From Nitrospirales bacterium (GTDB taxonomy: Bacteria; Nitrospirota; Nitrospiria; Nitrospirales; UBA8639), in the NCBI GenBank assembly GCA_022828225.1, contig JAJEJG010000006.1:151794-215793 (forward strand): 64,000 bases of DNA, in the 5' to 3' direction. Below are positions 34,518-43,809 of this stretch, piece after piece. The first letter of the stretch is position 1; every line of letters begins with the position of its first letter. Position numbers and translations under genes: made by a program. The notes below the pieces were generated by a model that ran no database searches, was not told where the DNA came from, and saw nothing but the letters and a program-made list of their open reading frames with translations.

Positions 34518-35996
34518 TTAATAGATTTTCTTGTCGAAGTCGTACCGGAAGCCGAGGCTGAACTTGTTGACGACTCCGGTGTCGGTCCAGGCATTGCGAA
34601 CCGGGTTTCCGGCACCATCCGTCCTCGGATCGCCGTTCTCATCGACGGCCACCAGCGTCGGGTTGCCGAAATCGTCGCGCACCCATTCGACGAACACGTC
34701 CATGGCCGGATTCAACTCCTTGATCAGCGTGACCGCGTTCCCGATCAGGCTCGGCCCCCGGTCAAGCGGACTTTTATTGTTGCTGTCCCTGTCATGGAGA
34801 TAGACGTCAAACAGAGTTTTCCACCCGCCGCCCAAATCGTAAGTGCCCAACAGATCCAGCGTATAGCGATTCTGTTTCAGAGCAACGTCCCCGGGATAAA
34901 TCGCACCCTCAAAGTGGCGAAGGTACTGATACGTGAAACCGAGATACAGGTCGTCGGTCGCCTGCCACCGCCCGCCCACACCGATAAAATCCCTTCTCGT
35001 ATCACTGCCGCCCAGCCGGTTGACGTTTCTGTTGGGATCGTAAATCGAACCGTCGGGTCCGACAGAGGCCGTCCCTTTCGGCGCATTCGCTCTCAGGTAT
35101 GAGACGCCGAGATAAAACGGTCCGTCATAGGCGATACCGATGGAAGCCGCGTCAACGTGGTCCGGATCGGTTGCGGTCCTGAGGCCATCGCCTTCGAACA
35201 CTCTCTGACCGCTCCCCGTGCATTCGCCCGCGTTGTTCGGCCTTACACGATCGCCTATTCCTATACCGCTGCACCCCTCGCCGTTGACCTGGAGCATGGC
35301 GGCCAGTTGAATGTCGCCGAACCGGTTGGCGTATTGGATCTGGTTATTACTCCGAAAAGCGCCCTCTTCGTTAAAGCCATAAGGACTCCGGCGATTGTAG
35401 AAAATGTCGCTGCCTTCCGTCACGATCCTGTAGTGCGCGTCCCACTGTTTCCCGATGGCCAGATAGCCGTATCCGGAGTGTTCCACCCCGATGTAGGCCA
35501 GCCGGGCGTCACCCCAGTCGCCGTTCTGTTCAAGGTCGACGTCCCATTCACCCCCCATGAACGCGGAGAGATTGTTGTTCACTCTGGATTCGGCTTTAAT
35601 GCCGACGCGCGACAACGCATCGGTAACGTCCGTGGACGTGTCTTTCCCGTCACGGTAGGTCACCCTGGGCCAGAACCGGCCGTAAAGAGATACCACGGTC
35701 GCTTTTTCATCCCGTTTCGGAAGTTCAATGGCCTGGACGACTTCGACGACCTTCTCAAGCTTTTTCCGGTCTTGCTCCAGCTTCTCCCGTTCCCGCTTGG
35801 CCTTCTTCAACTCCAGTTTCAGCTTTGATGCGGATTCCAGGATTTTCTCCAGTTTCTTCCGCTCCTGCTCCGCCCTTTCCAACGCCCGTTCAAGCCCGGC
35901 AATCCGCGCTTCCAATTCGTCCATCGTCGCCGCGTTGACCGGCGCCGCGGACAAGAACAGCAACAGCCCAAACCCCGTCAGTATTCTCACAATCAT
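34518..35996 (-). CDS. Outer-membrane porin with coiled-coil N-terminus
   Basis: A 492-aa Gram-negative porin-type beta-barrel. The signal peptide (VRILTGFGLLLFLSAAPVNA) is followed by a heptad coiled coil rich in Glu/Lys (~25-85: ELEARIAGLERALERAEQER and on), a layout that in other porins trimerises and may contact peptidoglycan. The barrel has GRFWPRVTYRDG, VGIKAESRVNNNLSAFMGGE, YIGVEHSGYGYLAIGKQWD and a C-terminal FSLGFRYDFDKKIY. The start is ATG at 35996; a GTG at 36017 directly after the symporter's TGA could couple the two genes. It probably feeds substrate to that symporter. Confidence 0.85.
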   Translation of the reverse strand: MIVRILTGFGLLLFLSAAPVNAATMDELEARIAGLERALERAEQERKKLEKILESASKLKLELKKAKREREKLEQDRKKLEKVVEVVQAIELPKRDEKATVVSLYGRFWPRVTYRDGKDTSTDVTDALSRVGIKAESRVNNNLSAFMGGEWDVDLEQNGDWGDARLAYIGVEHSGYGYLAIGKQWDAHYRIVTEGSDIFYNRRSPYGFNEEGAFRSNNQIQYANRFGDIQLAAMLQVNGEGCSGIGIGDRVRPNNAGECTGSGQRVFEGDGLRTATDPDHVDAASIGIAYDGPFYLGVSYLRANAPKGTASVGPDGSIYDPNRNVNRLGGSDTRRDFIGVGGRWQATDDLYLGFTYQYLRHFEGAIYPGDVALKQNRYTLDLLGTYDLGGGWKTLFDVYLHDRDSNNKSPLDRGPSLIGNAVTLIKELNPAMDVFVEWVRDDFGNPTLVAVDENGDPRTDGAGNPVRNAWTDTGVVNKFSLGFRYDFDKKIY

Positions 35997-36017
35997 GTCC
36001 GTTAAGGTCCCCGGCAC

Positions 36018-37394
36018 TCAGGCGGACTGCTTCCGTTCGTCAAAATATTCCCGCGTCACCTTGAACACCATCGGCGCCAGCAACAACAAACCCACCAGGT
36101 TGGGAATGGCCATCAGGCCGTTCAAGGTATCCGACAGATTCCAGACGAACTCGACTTTCACGTTGGCAAAACCCAATGCCGCCGCGATCCATAACACCCG
36201 GTAGATGAGCAGGCTGTTTTCGCTGAACAGGTATTGCCAGCACCGCTCACCATAGTAAGACCAGCCGAGAATCGTGGTGAACGCAAAAACGGCCAGCGCA
36301 ATGGTCACGACGTATTGTCCGCCGGCCATGGACGCGTGAAAAGCCGTGGACGTGAGCGCCGCGCCGGTCAGGCCCGTCCCGTCCTCACCCGTGACGGTCC
36401 AGGCGCCGGAGGTCAGAATCACCAGCGCCGTCATGGTACAGACGAGGATGGTATCGATAAACGTGCCCAACATCGCGACAATGCCCTGCCGGACGGGGTT
36501 GTTCGTCTTGGCCACGGCATGGGCGATAGCGGCGGAACCCAAGCCGGATTCATTGGAAAACACTCCGCGAGCCACCCCGAACCGGATGGCCGCGGCTACG
36601 GCCGCCCCGGCGAACCCACCCGTAGCCGCGGCAGGAGTAAAGGCATATGTAAAAATCAACGCAAAGGCCTGCGGCACGTCGGCGAGATTGATGAGAATGA
36701 CCAGCAACGCAGAGCCGACGTACAGCACGATCATGGCGGGAACCAATTTGCCGGCCACTTCTGCGATTCTCCTGATGCCGCCGATGATGACGAACCCCAC
36801 CAATGCCGCCACAAAAATCCCCGTCACGAACGTGGGCACACTAAAACTCTTTCCCAGGGCCACCGCCATGGAATTCACCTGCACCGCATTCCCGATGCCG
36901 AATGCAGCCACGGCCCCGAACGCGGCAAAAGCCAGCCCTAACCCTTTGCCCAACTTGGGGGCAAAGGCACCGACACCGTTACGCAAGTAGTACATCGGAC
37001 CGCCCACGTATTTCCCTTCCTGATCCACTTCACGATAGGTCACGGCACAGACGGCTTCGGCGTACTTGGTGGCCATGCCGAACAACGCGATGACCCACAT
37101 GTAAAAGACCGCACCGGGCCCGCCGAGAGCAATGGCCGTGGCGACACCGGCAATGTTTCCCGTCCCGACGGTCGCGGACAACGCCGTCATGAGTGCGTTG
37201 AACGGCTTCACCTCACCTTTATCGTCCGGGGCGGATTTTTCGAACAACAGCCTGAAACCGTAACCCACTTTTCGCCACGGCATGAAGGCCAGACCAACGG
37301 TGAGAAACACACCCGTGATACCCAACATGCCGAGCATGGGCGGACCCCATGCAAACGCATTGACTTCGTTGATGAATCCATTCAACCGCTCCAT
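36018..37394 (-). CDS. Sodium:alanine symporter family (AGCS) transporter
   Basis: Inner-membrane Na+-coupled amino-acid symporter of 458 aa with about ten hydrophobic segments. AGCS signatures include PFNALMTALSATVGTGNIAGVATA, the GGPGAVFYMWVIALFGMATKYAE block, and ARGVFSNESGLGSAAIAHA. Family members carry alanine or glycine. ATG at 37394 was chosen because GGAGG stands 5 nt upstream; the frame extends further but without a site. The porin lies immediately downstream, so an amino-acid uptake pair is likely. Confidence 0.92.
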   Translation of the reverse strand: MERLNGFINEVNAFAWGPPMLGMLGITGVFLTVGLAFMPWRKVGYGFRLLFEKSAPDDKGEVKPFNALMTALSATVGTGNIAGVATAIALGGPGAVFYMWVIALFGMATKYAEAVCAVTYREVDQEGKYVGGPMYYLRNGVGAFAPKLGKGLGLAFAAFGAVAAFGIGNAVQVNSMAVALGKSFSVPTFVTGIFVAALVGFVIIGGIRRIAEVAGKLVPAMIVLYVGSALLVILINLADVPQAFALIFTYAFTPAAATGGFAGAAVAAAIRFGVARGVFSNESGLGSAAIAHAVAKTNNPVRQGIVAMLGTFIDTILVCTMTALVILTSGAWTVTGEDGTGLTGAALTSTAFHASMAGGQYVVTIALAVFAFTTILGWSYYGERCWQYLFSENSLLIYRVLWIAAALGFANVKVEFVWNLSDTLNGLMAIPNLVGLLLLAPMVFKVTREYFDERKQSA

Positions 37395-37533
37395 GGTATC
37401 CTCCAGGTTCATGCAACACAGGGTTGACGGGACACGAAGAAGATCGAGGTTAGCTTGCAACGCCGGCAAAAACTAGCGCATTCTAGCAGAACATGTTCCA
37501 CTCGGCCAGCGGACCGGCGGGAACGACAATGAT

Positions 37534-37673
37534 CTCTACCTCCCCTCGCCCCTCCTTACAAAGGAGGGGAATCAGGAGGGCCGAATTGGTGCATACGAGT
37601 GTCCCTCCCCTTTGTAAGGGGAGGATAGGTGGGGTAGAGTCCTAACGTCGGGGGAGGTCAGGTGGGGTAGAGA
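37534..37673. repeat. Family A repeat plus an extra right-end piece
   Basis: A full copy (37534-37639) runs from CTCTACCTCCCC to GGTGGGGTAGAG with both hairpins. A second right end, GGGGAGGTCAGGTGGGGTAGAG, follows at 37651-37672, so two copies probably landed or recombined here. It fills most of the 348-bp gap upstream of the symporter gene. Confidence 0.75.
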
Positions 37674-37742
37674 TTCGTAGGTCGGACTAGCGTAGCGTAA
37701 TCCGGCAGCAACACCAATTATCTGGAAAAAGGAGAAGAACCC

Positions 37743-37913
37743 GTGGCGGAAGTCAAGATTGAAGATGGCATACTCAAGGTCACCGAACTGGACGTCCAGG
37801 ACCCTAAAATCGTAAAAATCCTGGAGGAATATCCACCGAACCGGTGGTGTGAAATCACACGCCGCGCCATTAAGATCGGGCTCGGATATTTGCAGGGCGG
37901 AGCCCAGGACTAG
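37743..37913 (+). CDS. Small 56-aa hypothetical protein
   Basis: Not recognised. GTG at 37743 follows AAAAAGGAGAAG with good spacing. The product (MAEVKIEDGILKVTELDVQD..., ending GYLQGGAQD) is a balanced acidic/basic small soluble protein with a likely beta-turn-beta start and a C-terminal helix (EITRRAIKIGLGYLQ). Codon use resembles the neighbours. It stands alone between two repeat elements, which may explain why it is easily missed. Confidence 0.5.
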   Translation: MAEVKIEDGILKVTELDVQDPKIVKILEEYPPNRWCEITRRAIKIGLGYLQGGAQD

Positions 37914-37934
37914 ATCCGAAGGCCCATCAAATCG

Positions 37935-38056
37935 GTCATTCCTGCGAAAGCAGGAATCCAGAGTCTTTCTCCTTGCGAACAAAGGAAAAGGCAAAAACCC
38001 TGGATTCGTCCCCGACATCCTTAATCGGGGATCCAGTTCTTATTGTCGGGAATGAC
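37935..38056. repeat. Intergenic repeat family B, copy 1
   Basis: Perfect 8-bp terminal inverted repeats GTCATTCC (37935-37942) and GGAATGAC (38049-38056). Internal hairpins are CCTGCGAAAGCAGG and CCCGACATCCTTAATCGGG. Clearly homologous to the copy at 57.8 kb. Confidence 0.75.
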
Positions 38057-38141
38057 AGATGGGAGCACGTAACAGACAAACCAGACAGCAACTTTGGGGA
38101 TTCCGCACAACCAACACCCCAAAAACCGCAGTTCCACCAAC

Positions 38142-39698
38142 ATGTCACTACCACTCGAAATCGAAACAAGCCTGACGTCACGGGACCGCCGGCATCTCAA
38201 GGAGCGCGGCATTGCCCTTCAAACGCTCGAAAACCAGCTTGCAACGTTCCAGCGCGGGATTCCCTTTGCAAGACTTAAACGGCCCTGTCATCCGGGCGAC
38301 GGAATCAATTTGCTCCGTTCATTGGATACATCGGCCGCGATACAAAATTTTGAACGGGCCAGAGCCGCGGGCCGTATCATGAAGTTTGTGCCCGCTTCCG
38401 GCATCGGCACGCGCATGTTCAAGTTCCTGGAGGCCGCCCGTCTTCAGGAAGCATCCAACGGTCCGGCAGCCGCGGAGCAATTGAAACTGTTTTTTTTCGG
38501 CCTTCCGAAATTCGCCTTTTACCATGACCTGAAGAACGTGCTGTTACATCAGGGGCAGCAACTCGACCGGCTCCTTGCCGGGAACAATTATCGTCCTGTT
38601 ATCGATGCCCTTCTGGACTCGATGAACTATGCCAGGCTGCCAAAGGGCTTAATGGCCTTTCACCGATATACCGACGCAACGAGAACTCCGATCGAAGAAC
38701 ATTTGGTAGAAGCCGCGGATTACGCCAAGGACGACGAAGGTCGTGCCCGCGTCCATTTCACGGTTTCGCCGGACCATCAACTTGCCATCCAACAACATAT
38801 CGAGAAAGCCCGTCACGCACTCGGGCTGGATCACGTCTCGTGGGTCGTCGGCTGCTCCGCTCAAAAGCCCTCGACGGATACCGTGGCCGTTACCATGAAC
38901 AACAGCCTCTTCCGCGATTCCGACGACAATCTCCTGTTTCGACCGGCAGGACATGGCGCATTGCTCCCGAATCTTCACGAACTTGACGGCGACGTCGTGT
39001 TCATCAAAAACATCGACAACGTCGTGCCCGATCATCTGAAAGAAATCTGTTCTCACTATAAGAGAGTACTTGGAGGGCTCCTCGTCGGGTTGCAAGACAC
39101 GCTGTTTTCATTCTTGACCCAACTCGAAGCCGGCGCGGCCTCACCGGCCCTCCTCGAACGGATAACGGAATGGGCCAACCAGTCGCTTTCCCTTACCGTC
39201 CCCGACGGGTGGAACGCGCGTAGCGTCTCACAAAAAGCCCGGTGGCTGTTCGCGTGGCTGAACCGGCCCATCCGGGTCTGCGGCATGGTCCCACACGTGA
39301 ACCACCCGGGCGGGGGACCATTCTGGGTCGAAGAAGAGGACGGCACCGCCTCATTGCAGATCGTGGAAGCCTCCCAGGTCGATCCGGATTCTCCAACTCA
39401 ACGGAAGGTCTTCGCATCATCAACCCACTTCAACCCGGTGGATTTGGTGTGCGGCGTTCGGGATTATCAAGGCAAGCCTTTCAATCTTGACCGGTTCGTC
39501 GATCCCGATACGGGGTTCATCGCTCAAAAATCCCATGAAGGCAGAGAGTTGAAAGCCCTGGAACTACCCGGTTTGTGGAACGGAGGGATGGCCAAATGGC
39601 ATTCCGTGTTTGTCGAGGTTCCACGCAAGACGTTCAACCCGGTCAAGACCGTATTGGACCTGCTCTTGCCCGAACACCAACCGCCGGAACGTCCCTGA
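38142..39698 (+). CDS. DUF4301 family protein
   Basis: A 518-aa cytosolic protein. FVPASGIGTRMFKFLEAA near residue 85 resembles the G-x-G-T-R-M nucleotide-binding loop of sugar nucleotidyltransferases, which fits DUF4301. Other conserved-looking pieces are LKERGIALQTLENQLATFQRG, VHFTVSPDHQ and VVFIKNIDNVVPDH (the latter like the metal-binding D-x-D region). The predicted activity is nucleotidyl transfer, not shown for this family to my knowledge. Start ATG 38142 is chosen by protein layout; the upstream extension overlaps no site. No pathway partners adjoin. Confidence 0.65.
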   Translation: MSLPLEIETSLTSRDRRHLKERGIALQTLENQLATFQRGIPFARLKRPCHPGDGINLLRSLDTSAAIQNFERARAAGRIMKFVPASGIGTRMFKFLEAARLQEASNGPAAAEQLKLFFFGLPKFAFYHDLKNVLLHQGQQLDRLLAGNNYRPVIDALLDSMNYARLPKGLMAFHRYTDATRTPIEEHLVEAADYAKDDEGRARVHFTVSPDHQLAIQQHIEKARHALGLDHVSWVVGCSAQKPSTDTVAVTMNNSLFRDSDDNLLFRPAGHGALLPNLHELDGDVVFIKNIDNVVPDHLKEICSHYKRVLGGLLVGLQDTLFSFLTQLEAGAASPALLERITEWANQSLSLTVPDGWNARSVSQKARWLFAWLNRPIRVCGMVPHVNHPGGGPFWVEEEDGTASLQIVEASQVDPDSPTQRKVFASSTHFNPVDLVCGVRDYQGKPFNLDRFVDPDTGFIAQKSHEGRELKALELPGLWNGGMAKWHSVFVEVPRKTFNPVKTVLDLLLPEHQPPERP

Positions 39699-39800
39699 AG
39701 AAGGAATCTTGCACCGGCATTCGGACCTGCGCATAATGCACCCATCATCGGCACTGTGCTCACTTTTCTTCCACGATTGACCCGTTATGAGGATCCATCC

Positions 39801-41687
39801 ATGGCAGAACAAATTGAAACGTTATTGAAAACGTCGACCGTCCATCACCCGACGCAAAAAACCCTCGAGCAGGCTCACATCAAAGACTATGAAGCCGCCT
39901 ATAAGGAGTCCATCGCCGATCCTGAAAAATTTTGGGACGGTGTGGCCAAGGATCTGGAATGGTTCGCTCCGTGGAACACGGTGCTGGAGTGGAATTATCC
40001 CTGGGCAAAATGGTTTTTGGGAGGTCGCTGCAACATTTCTTATAACTGTTTGGATCGTCACGTGAATTCGTGGCGGCGGAACAAGGTCGCGGTCATCTGG
40101 GTGGGCGAGCACGACGAAGAACGGATCTTCACCTATGCCGAGTTGTACCGGCAGGTCAACCGCTGCGCCAATGCCTTGAAGGCTCTGGGGCTGAACAAAG
40201 GTGACCGCGTCACCATTTATCTTCCGAAAATTCCGGAACAAATCGTGGCCATGTTGGCCTGTGCGCGCCTCGGCCTGATTCATTCCGTGGTCTATTCGGG
40301 CTTCAGCGCGCCCGCGCTGGAATCCCGCATCAGGGATGCGGAAGCCCGGCTCGTGATCACCGCGGACTATGGATACGATCGCGGCAAACACGTGCCCCTC
40401 AAGACGGTGGTGAATGACGCGATTGCCAACTGCCCGACCGTGGAAAAGACGGTTGTGGTGCGACGGGAACAACCCGGCATCGACCTGGACGCCGGCAAGG
40501 AGCTCGATTGGGAGCAGTGGCTTGACGGGCAATCCGCAACCTGTGAAGCCGAACAGCTTGACGCCGAGACTCCACTCTATTTTCTCTACACTTCGGGCAC
40601 CACGGGCAAACCCAAAGGCGTGGTCCACGTCCACGGCGGATACATGGTGGGAACCTATATCACCGCGAAATACGTGTTCGACCTGAAAGACGAAGACGTG
40701 TATTTTTGCGTGGCCGACCCGGGCTGGGTCACGGGGCACAGTTACATCGTGTACGGTCCACTCCTCAATGGGGCGACCATCCTCACGGCTGAAGGGAAGC
40801 CCGACTACCCCAACCCCGGCCGATGGTGGGATCTCATCGAAAAATATGGGGTCTCGATTTTCTATACCACCCCGACCGCCATTCGTCTCCTCATGAAATA
40901 CGGAGAAGACTGGCCCGGGAAATATGATCTCTCCACCCTGCGCGTCCTGGGATCGGTGGGCGAACCCATCAACCCCGAAGCCTGGGAATGGTTTCACCGG
41001 GTCACCGGGGGAGACAAACCGATTATGGATACCTGGTGGCAAACGGAAACCGGAGCGATCCTCGTGACTCCTCTCCCCTGCGTCCCACTCAAGCCGGGGT
41101 CCGCCACGCGTCCGTTTTTAGGAATCGAGGCGGACGTCGTGGATAAAAGCGGCAAGAGTATCGGCACCGGTGGAGGGTTCGCGGTCATCAAGAAACCGTG
41201 GCCTTCCATGATGCGGACCATTCACAAGGACCCCGATCGTTACTTGGGGTACTGGAACAACATTCCCGGCTGTTACACCGCGGGCGACGTCTGTCACAAA
41301 GACGAGGACGGGTATTTCTGGTTCATGGGCCGGGCCGATGACGTGGTCAAAGTCGCGGGCAATCGTATCGGCACCGCCGAGGTGGAAAGCGCACTGGTCA
41401 GTCACGACGCGGTGGTGGAAGCGGCGGTGATCGGCAAACCGCATAAAACCGCAGGTGAAATGATCAAAGCGTTCGTCATCCTGAGACAGGGGCAAAGCGA
41501 AAGTGCGGAACTGATCAAGACTCTCAAGGCTCACGTCCAAACGGAACTGGGTAAAATCGCGGTCCCTCGAGAGATAGAAGTGGTGACTGCGCTTCCCAAG
41601 ACCCGGTCGGGCAAAATCATGCGCCGCGTCCTGAAGGCCAAAGAACTCGGGCAGGATCCCGGAGATATTTCAACGTTGGAGGAATGA
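39801..41687 (+). CDS. acs: Acetyl-CoA synthetase (AMP-forming)
   Basis: Activates acetate to acetyl-CoA through acetyl-AMP. The 628-aa protein has the AMP-binding P-loop LYTSGTTGKPKG, the DTWWQTETGA motif, the hinge GRADDVVKVAGNRIG and the C-terminal KTRSGKIMRR whose lysine is the usual acetylation-control site. WNYPWAKWFLGGRCNISYNCLDRH is the Acs N-terminal signature. ATG at 39801 follows GAGGATCC. It ends in a hairpin shared with convergent pal. Confidence 0.93.
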   Translation: MAEQIETLLKTSTVHHPTQKTLEQAHIKDYEAAYKESIADPEKFWDGVAKDLEWFAPWNTVLEWNYPWAKWFLGGRCNISYNCLDRHVNSWRRNKVAVIWVGEHDEERIFTYAELYRQVNRCANALKALGLNKGDRVTIYLPKIPEQIVAMLACARLGLIHSVVYSGFSAPALESRIRDAEARLVITADYGYDRGKHVPLKTVVNDAIANCPTVEKTVVVRREQPGIDLDAGKELDWEQWLDGQSATCEAEQLDAETPLYFLYTSGTTGKPKGVVHVHGGYMVGTYITAKYVFDLKDEDVYFCVADPGWVTGHSYIVYGPLLNGATILTAEGKPDYPNPGRWWDLIEKYGVSIFYTTPTAIRLLMKYGEDWPGKYDLSTLRVLGSVGEPINPEAWEWFHRVTGGDKPIMDTWWQTETGAILVTPLPCVPLKPGSATRPFLGIEADVVDKSGKSIGTGGGFAVIKKPWPSMMRTIHKDPDRYLGYWNNIPGCYTAGDVCHKDEDGYFWFMGRADDVVKVAGNRIGTAEVESALVSHDAVVEAAVIGKPHKTAGEMIKAFVILRQGQSESAELIKTLKAHVQTELGKIAVPREIEVVTALPKTRSGKIMRRVLKAKELGQDPGDISTLEE

Positions 41688-41701
41688 AGCGGGACCGGGC
41701 C

Positions 41702-41718
41702 GCCTGTTTGAAACAGGC
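41702..41718. terminator. Hairpin between convergent acs and pal
   Basis: GCCTGTTTGAAACAGGC is a perfect 7-bp stem with a 3-base loop, 14 bp after the acs stop and touching the pal stop. It has no T-run on either side, so termination would be weak or factor-dependent. Confidence 0.4.
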
Positions 41719-42461
41719 TACTGTCGCACAAAATGCCCGCGTCGATTTTGCTTCCAGCAACTCGGTTCGGATTCCGCGCAAAACGGTCTTTCTTTCCCAT
41801 AGCTGACAATACGAATTCTGGATTCTTCGATTCCCAAATCCACCAGATAATCCTTCACAGCTTGGGCACGCCGTTTCCCTAGTTCCAAGTTGTACTCCAC
41901 CGTCCCGCGTTCATCGCAATGGCCCTCAATCAGCACGCCGGAGTCTTTATAAGTACTCTTGAGGAGTTCGGCATTTTTCTCCAACACGGGTACGGCATCC
42001 GAACGAATCGTATATTCATCAAAATCAAAAAAGACGTGGGCCAAATCTGAATCGACTGCTCGATCCGGCGCTGGCGCGGGCTCAGGCGCGGGTTGAGGTT
42101 CTTCCGGAACAAAATCGGATGGCTCAAGTTTGGTGATCTCCGGCTCGGGCGCGGGGGGGGCGGGTTCCGGCTCGGGCGCCGGGGGCGCGGGCTTCGGCTC
42201 GGGGGCCGGGGGCGCGGGTTTCGGCTCGGGCGCCGGGGGCGCAGGCTTCGGTTCGGGCGCCGGGGGCGCGGGCTTCGGTTCGGGGGCCGGGGGTACGGGC
42301 TTCGGTTCGGGGGCCGGCTCGGGCGCTGGAGGCGCTTCAGCTTTGGCGCGCAGATCTTCAGTACTCATGATTTCGGCATGTCTGGATCCTTCACACGCCG
42401 ACAACGTGACCAGAAGACTCGCGCCGATAATCAGGGCAACCCAACCCTTGACCGTTCCCAT
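41718..42461 (-). CDS. pal: Peptidoglycan-associated lipoprotein (Pal) with proline-rich repeat
   Basis: Outer-membrane lipoprotein of the Tol-Pal system. ATG at 42461 follows AAGGAG. The signal peptide ends in the lipobox LSAC, with lipid-modified Cys23. Residues ~45-115 hold about seven copies of a nine-residue PPAPEPKPA unit. The OmpA-like domain (~145-247) has VFFDFDEYTIRSDA, IEGHCDERGTVEYNLELGKRRA and the peptidoglycan-binding Asp/Arg set. The repeat could span the periplasm as a stiff rod and would need EF-P for translation. tolQRAB are not in the window. Confidence 0.9.
   Translation of the reverse strand: MGTVKGWVALIIGASLLVTLSACEGSRHAEIMSTEDLRAKAEAPPAPEPAPEPKPVPPAPEPKPAPPAPEPKPAPPAPEPKPAPPAPEPKPAPPAPEPEPAPPAPEPEITKLEPSDFVPEEPQPAPEPAPAPDRAVDSDLAHVFFDFDEYTIRSDAVPVLEKNAELLKSTYKDSGVLIEGHCDERGTVEYNLELGKRRAQAVKDYLVDLGIEESRIRIVSYGKERPFCAESEPSCWKQNRRGHFVRQ
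42141..42338. repeat. 27-bp tandem repeat inside pal
   Basis: About 7.3 copies of a 27-bp unit encoding PPAPEPKPA on the minus strand. Units differ at third positions and by Lys/Glu swaps (EPE in two units, PV in one). The other strand reads as a glycine-rich frame, which is a shadow. Confidence 0.85.
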
Positions 42462-42613
42462 GTTGAAATCTCCTTTCATCATACATTCCTTACCGGCACA
42501 AATTTATAGAGCCTCCCGAAATTGTCGGTCTCTCATGTCTCTGCGTTTGCTGACAGGGATAGGTAACAACTGGAAGAAGAGAGTGTTCTATTTCAGGATT
42601 GGAAAACTTATCC

Positions 42614-42642
42614 ATTAAAAGATAATCCCGTAGACTTGTCAA
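42614..42642 (-). promoter_or_regulatory. Sigma70-type promoter of pal
   Basis: On the minus strand: perfect TTGACA (42642-42637), 17-bp spacer, TTTAAT (42619-42614). The leader to the pal ATG would be about 145 nt. The rest of this 349-bp gap is AT-rich and otherwise shows only an AGGTTTTT/AAAAACCT inverted repeat near 42.77 kb. Confidence 0.6.
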
Positions 42643-42810
42643 CAGAAAAATCTAGTATTATTTCTTATTTTTCCCATGTTCAGGGGACACCTTGACGAAG
42701 ATTCATCCTGACAGTATGCTCCTTTACCCTGCCGTGCCTTCTATCCTGACACTCGACTTGATTGAGGTTTTTTTCAGGGAAAAACCTGACTTATCTCCTT
42801 CCGTGGCTTC

Positions 42811-43809
42811 ATGATTGCCGTACAGCACGTTTCAAAGCGCTATGGACACCACACGGCCCTGGACGACGTAACGTTCCACGTCAAAAGGGGCGAGATTCTG
42901 GCTTTCCTGGGTCCCAACGGAGCCGGGAAAACCACCACAATGCGCATATTAACCTGTTTCATGCCACAAAGTGAAGGGACGGCGACGGTTGCGGGGTTCG
43001 ATTGTCTGGACCAGCCGATGGACGTCAAACGACGCCTCGGCTACTTACCCGAAATACCGCCTCTCTACCCGGAACTCACCGTTGACGAATATTTGACGTT
43101 CGTGGGCCGATTAAAACGATTAACGCCACAACGCTTAGCTGCACGAAAGACCCACGTGATCGACCAGGTTGGACTGGGTTCCGTCCATCACCGCGTGATC
43201 GGTCATTTGTCAAAAGGATATCGCCAGCGGGTGGGTCTGGCCCAGGCTCTCATCCACGATCCACCCGTGCTGATCCTGGATGAACCCACGGTCGGGCTCG
43301 ATCCCAAACAAATCATTGAGATCCGTGAATTGATCAAGAGCCTTGCCGGATCACATACCATCATCCTCAGCACGCACCTTCTCCCCGAGGCCATGGCCAT
43401 TTGTGATCGTGTCGTGATTATTCACGAGGGGCGAATCGTGGCGGAGGACGCTCCCGATCGACTTTCCAACCGGCTACGCCAATCAGAGAAAATGAGCCTC
43501 ACGGTCAAACAGCCGCAACCCGATTGGCTGGAACGTATCGGGACAATTCCCGGCGTCCTCGACGTCCTGCCGGCTGCCACTCCCAATACCTGTACCATCG
43601 ATTGTGAACTGGGGCAGGACCTCCGCGAAAGGCTCTCGCAATTTGTCGTCAGCCAAGGGTACGGACTCCTCGAACTCAAACCCCTCTCCCTGTCCCTGGA
43701 AGAAGTCTTTCTCCAACTCACGCACCAGGAGGAAGACGACGGGCCGGGTGAATCCGGCCACACCAATTCAAGTGAGCAATCAAGCCGGAGTGAGCAACCG
43801 CGAGCATGA
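42811..43809 (+). CDS. ABC transporter ATP-binding protein (GldA/NatA-like)
   Basis: ATPase subunit of 332 aa. Walker A GPNGAGKTTT near residue 34, signature LSKGYRQRVGLAQAL, Walker B VLILDEPTVGLDP and the switch histidine in LSTHLLPEA are all present. A C-terminal ~90-residue extension follows, common in ABC-2 exporter ATPases. It overlaps the permease gene by ATGA, so the two are coupled. With the GldG-type and DUF4340 proteins downstream it forms a four-gene set found widely outside gliding bacteria, whose substrate is unknown. Confidence 0.88.
   Translation: MIAVQHVSKRYGHHTALDDVTFHVKRGEILAFLGPNGAGKTTTMRILTCFMPQSEGTATVAGFDCLDQPMDVKRRLGYLPEIPPLYPELTVDEYLTFVGRLKRLTPQRLAARKTHVIDQVGLGSVHHRVIGHLSKGYRQRVGLAQALIHDPPVLILDEPTVGLDPKQIIEIRELIKSLAGSHTIILSTHLLPEAMAICDRVVIIHEGRIVAEDAPDRLSNRLRQSEKMSLTVKQPQPDWLERIGTIPGVLDVLPAATPNTCTIDCELGQDLRERLSQFVVSQGYGLLELKPLSLSLEEVFLQLTHQEEDDGPGESGHTNSSEQSSRSEQPRA

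Noticed and set aside
42093..42618. Glycine-rich plus-strand frames opposite pal
   Set aside because: They are the complement of the PPAPEPKPA repeat; pal has a lipobox, an OmpA domain, a ribosome-binding site and a promoter.
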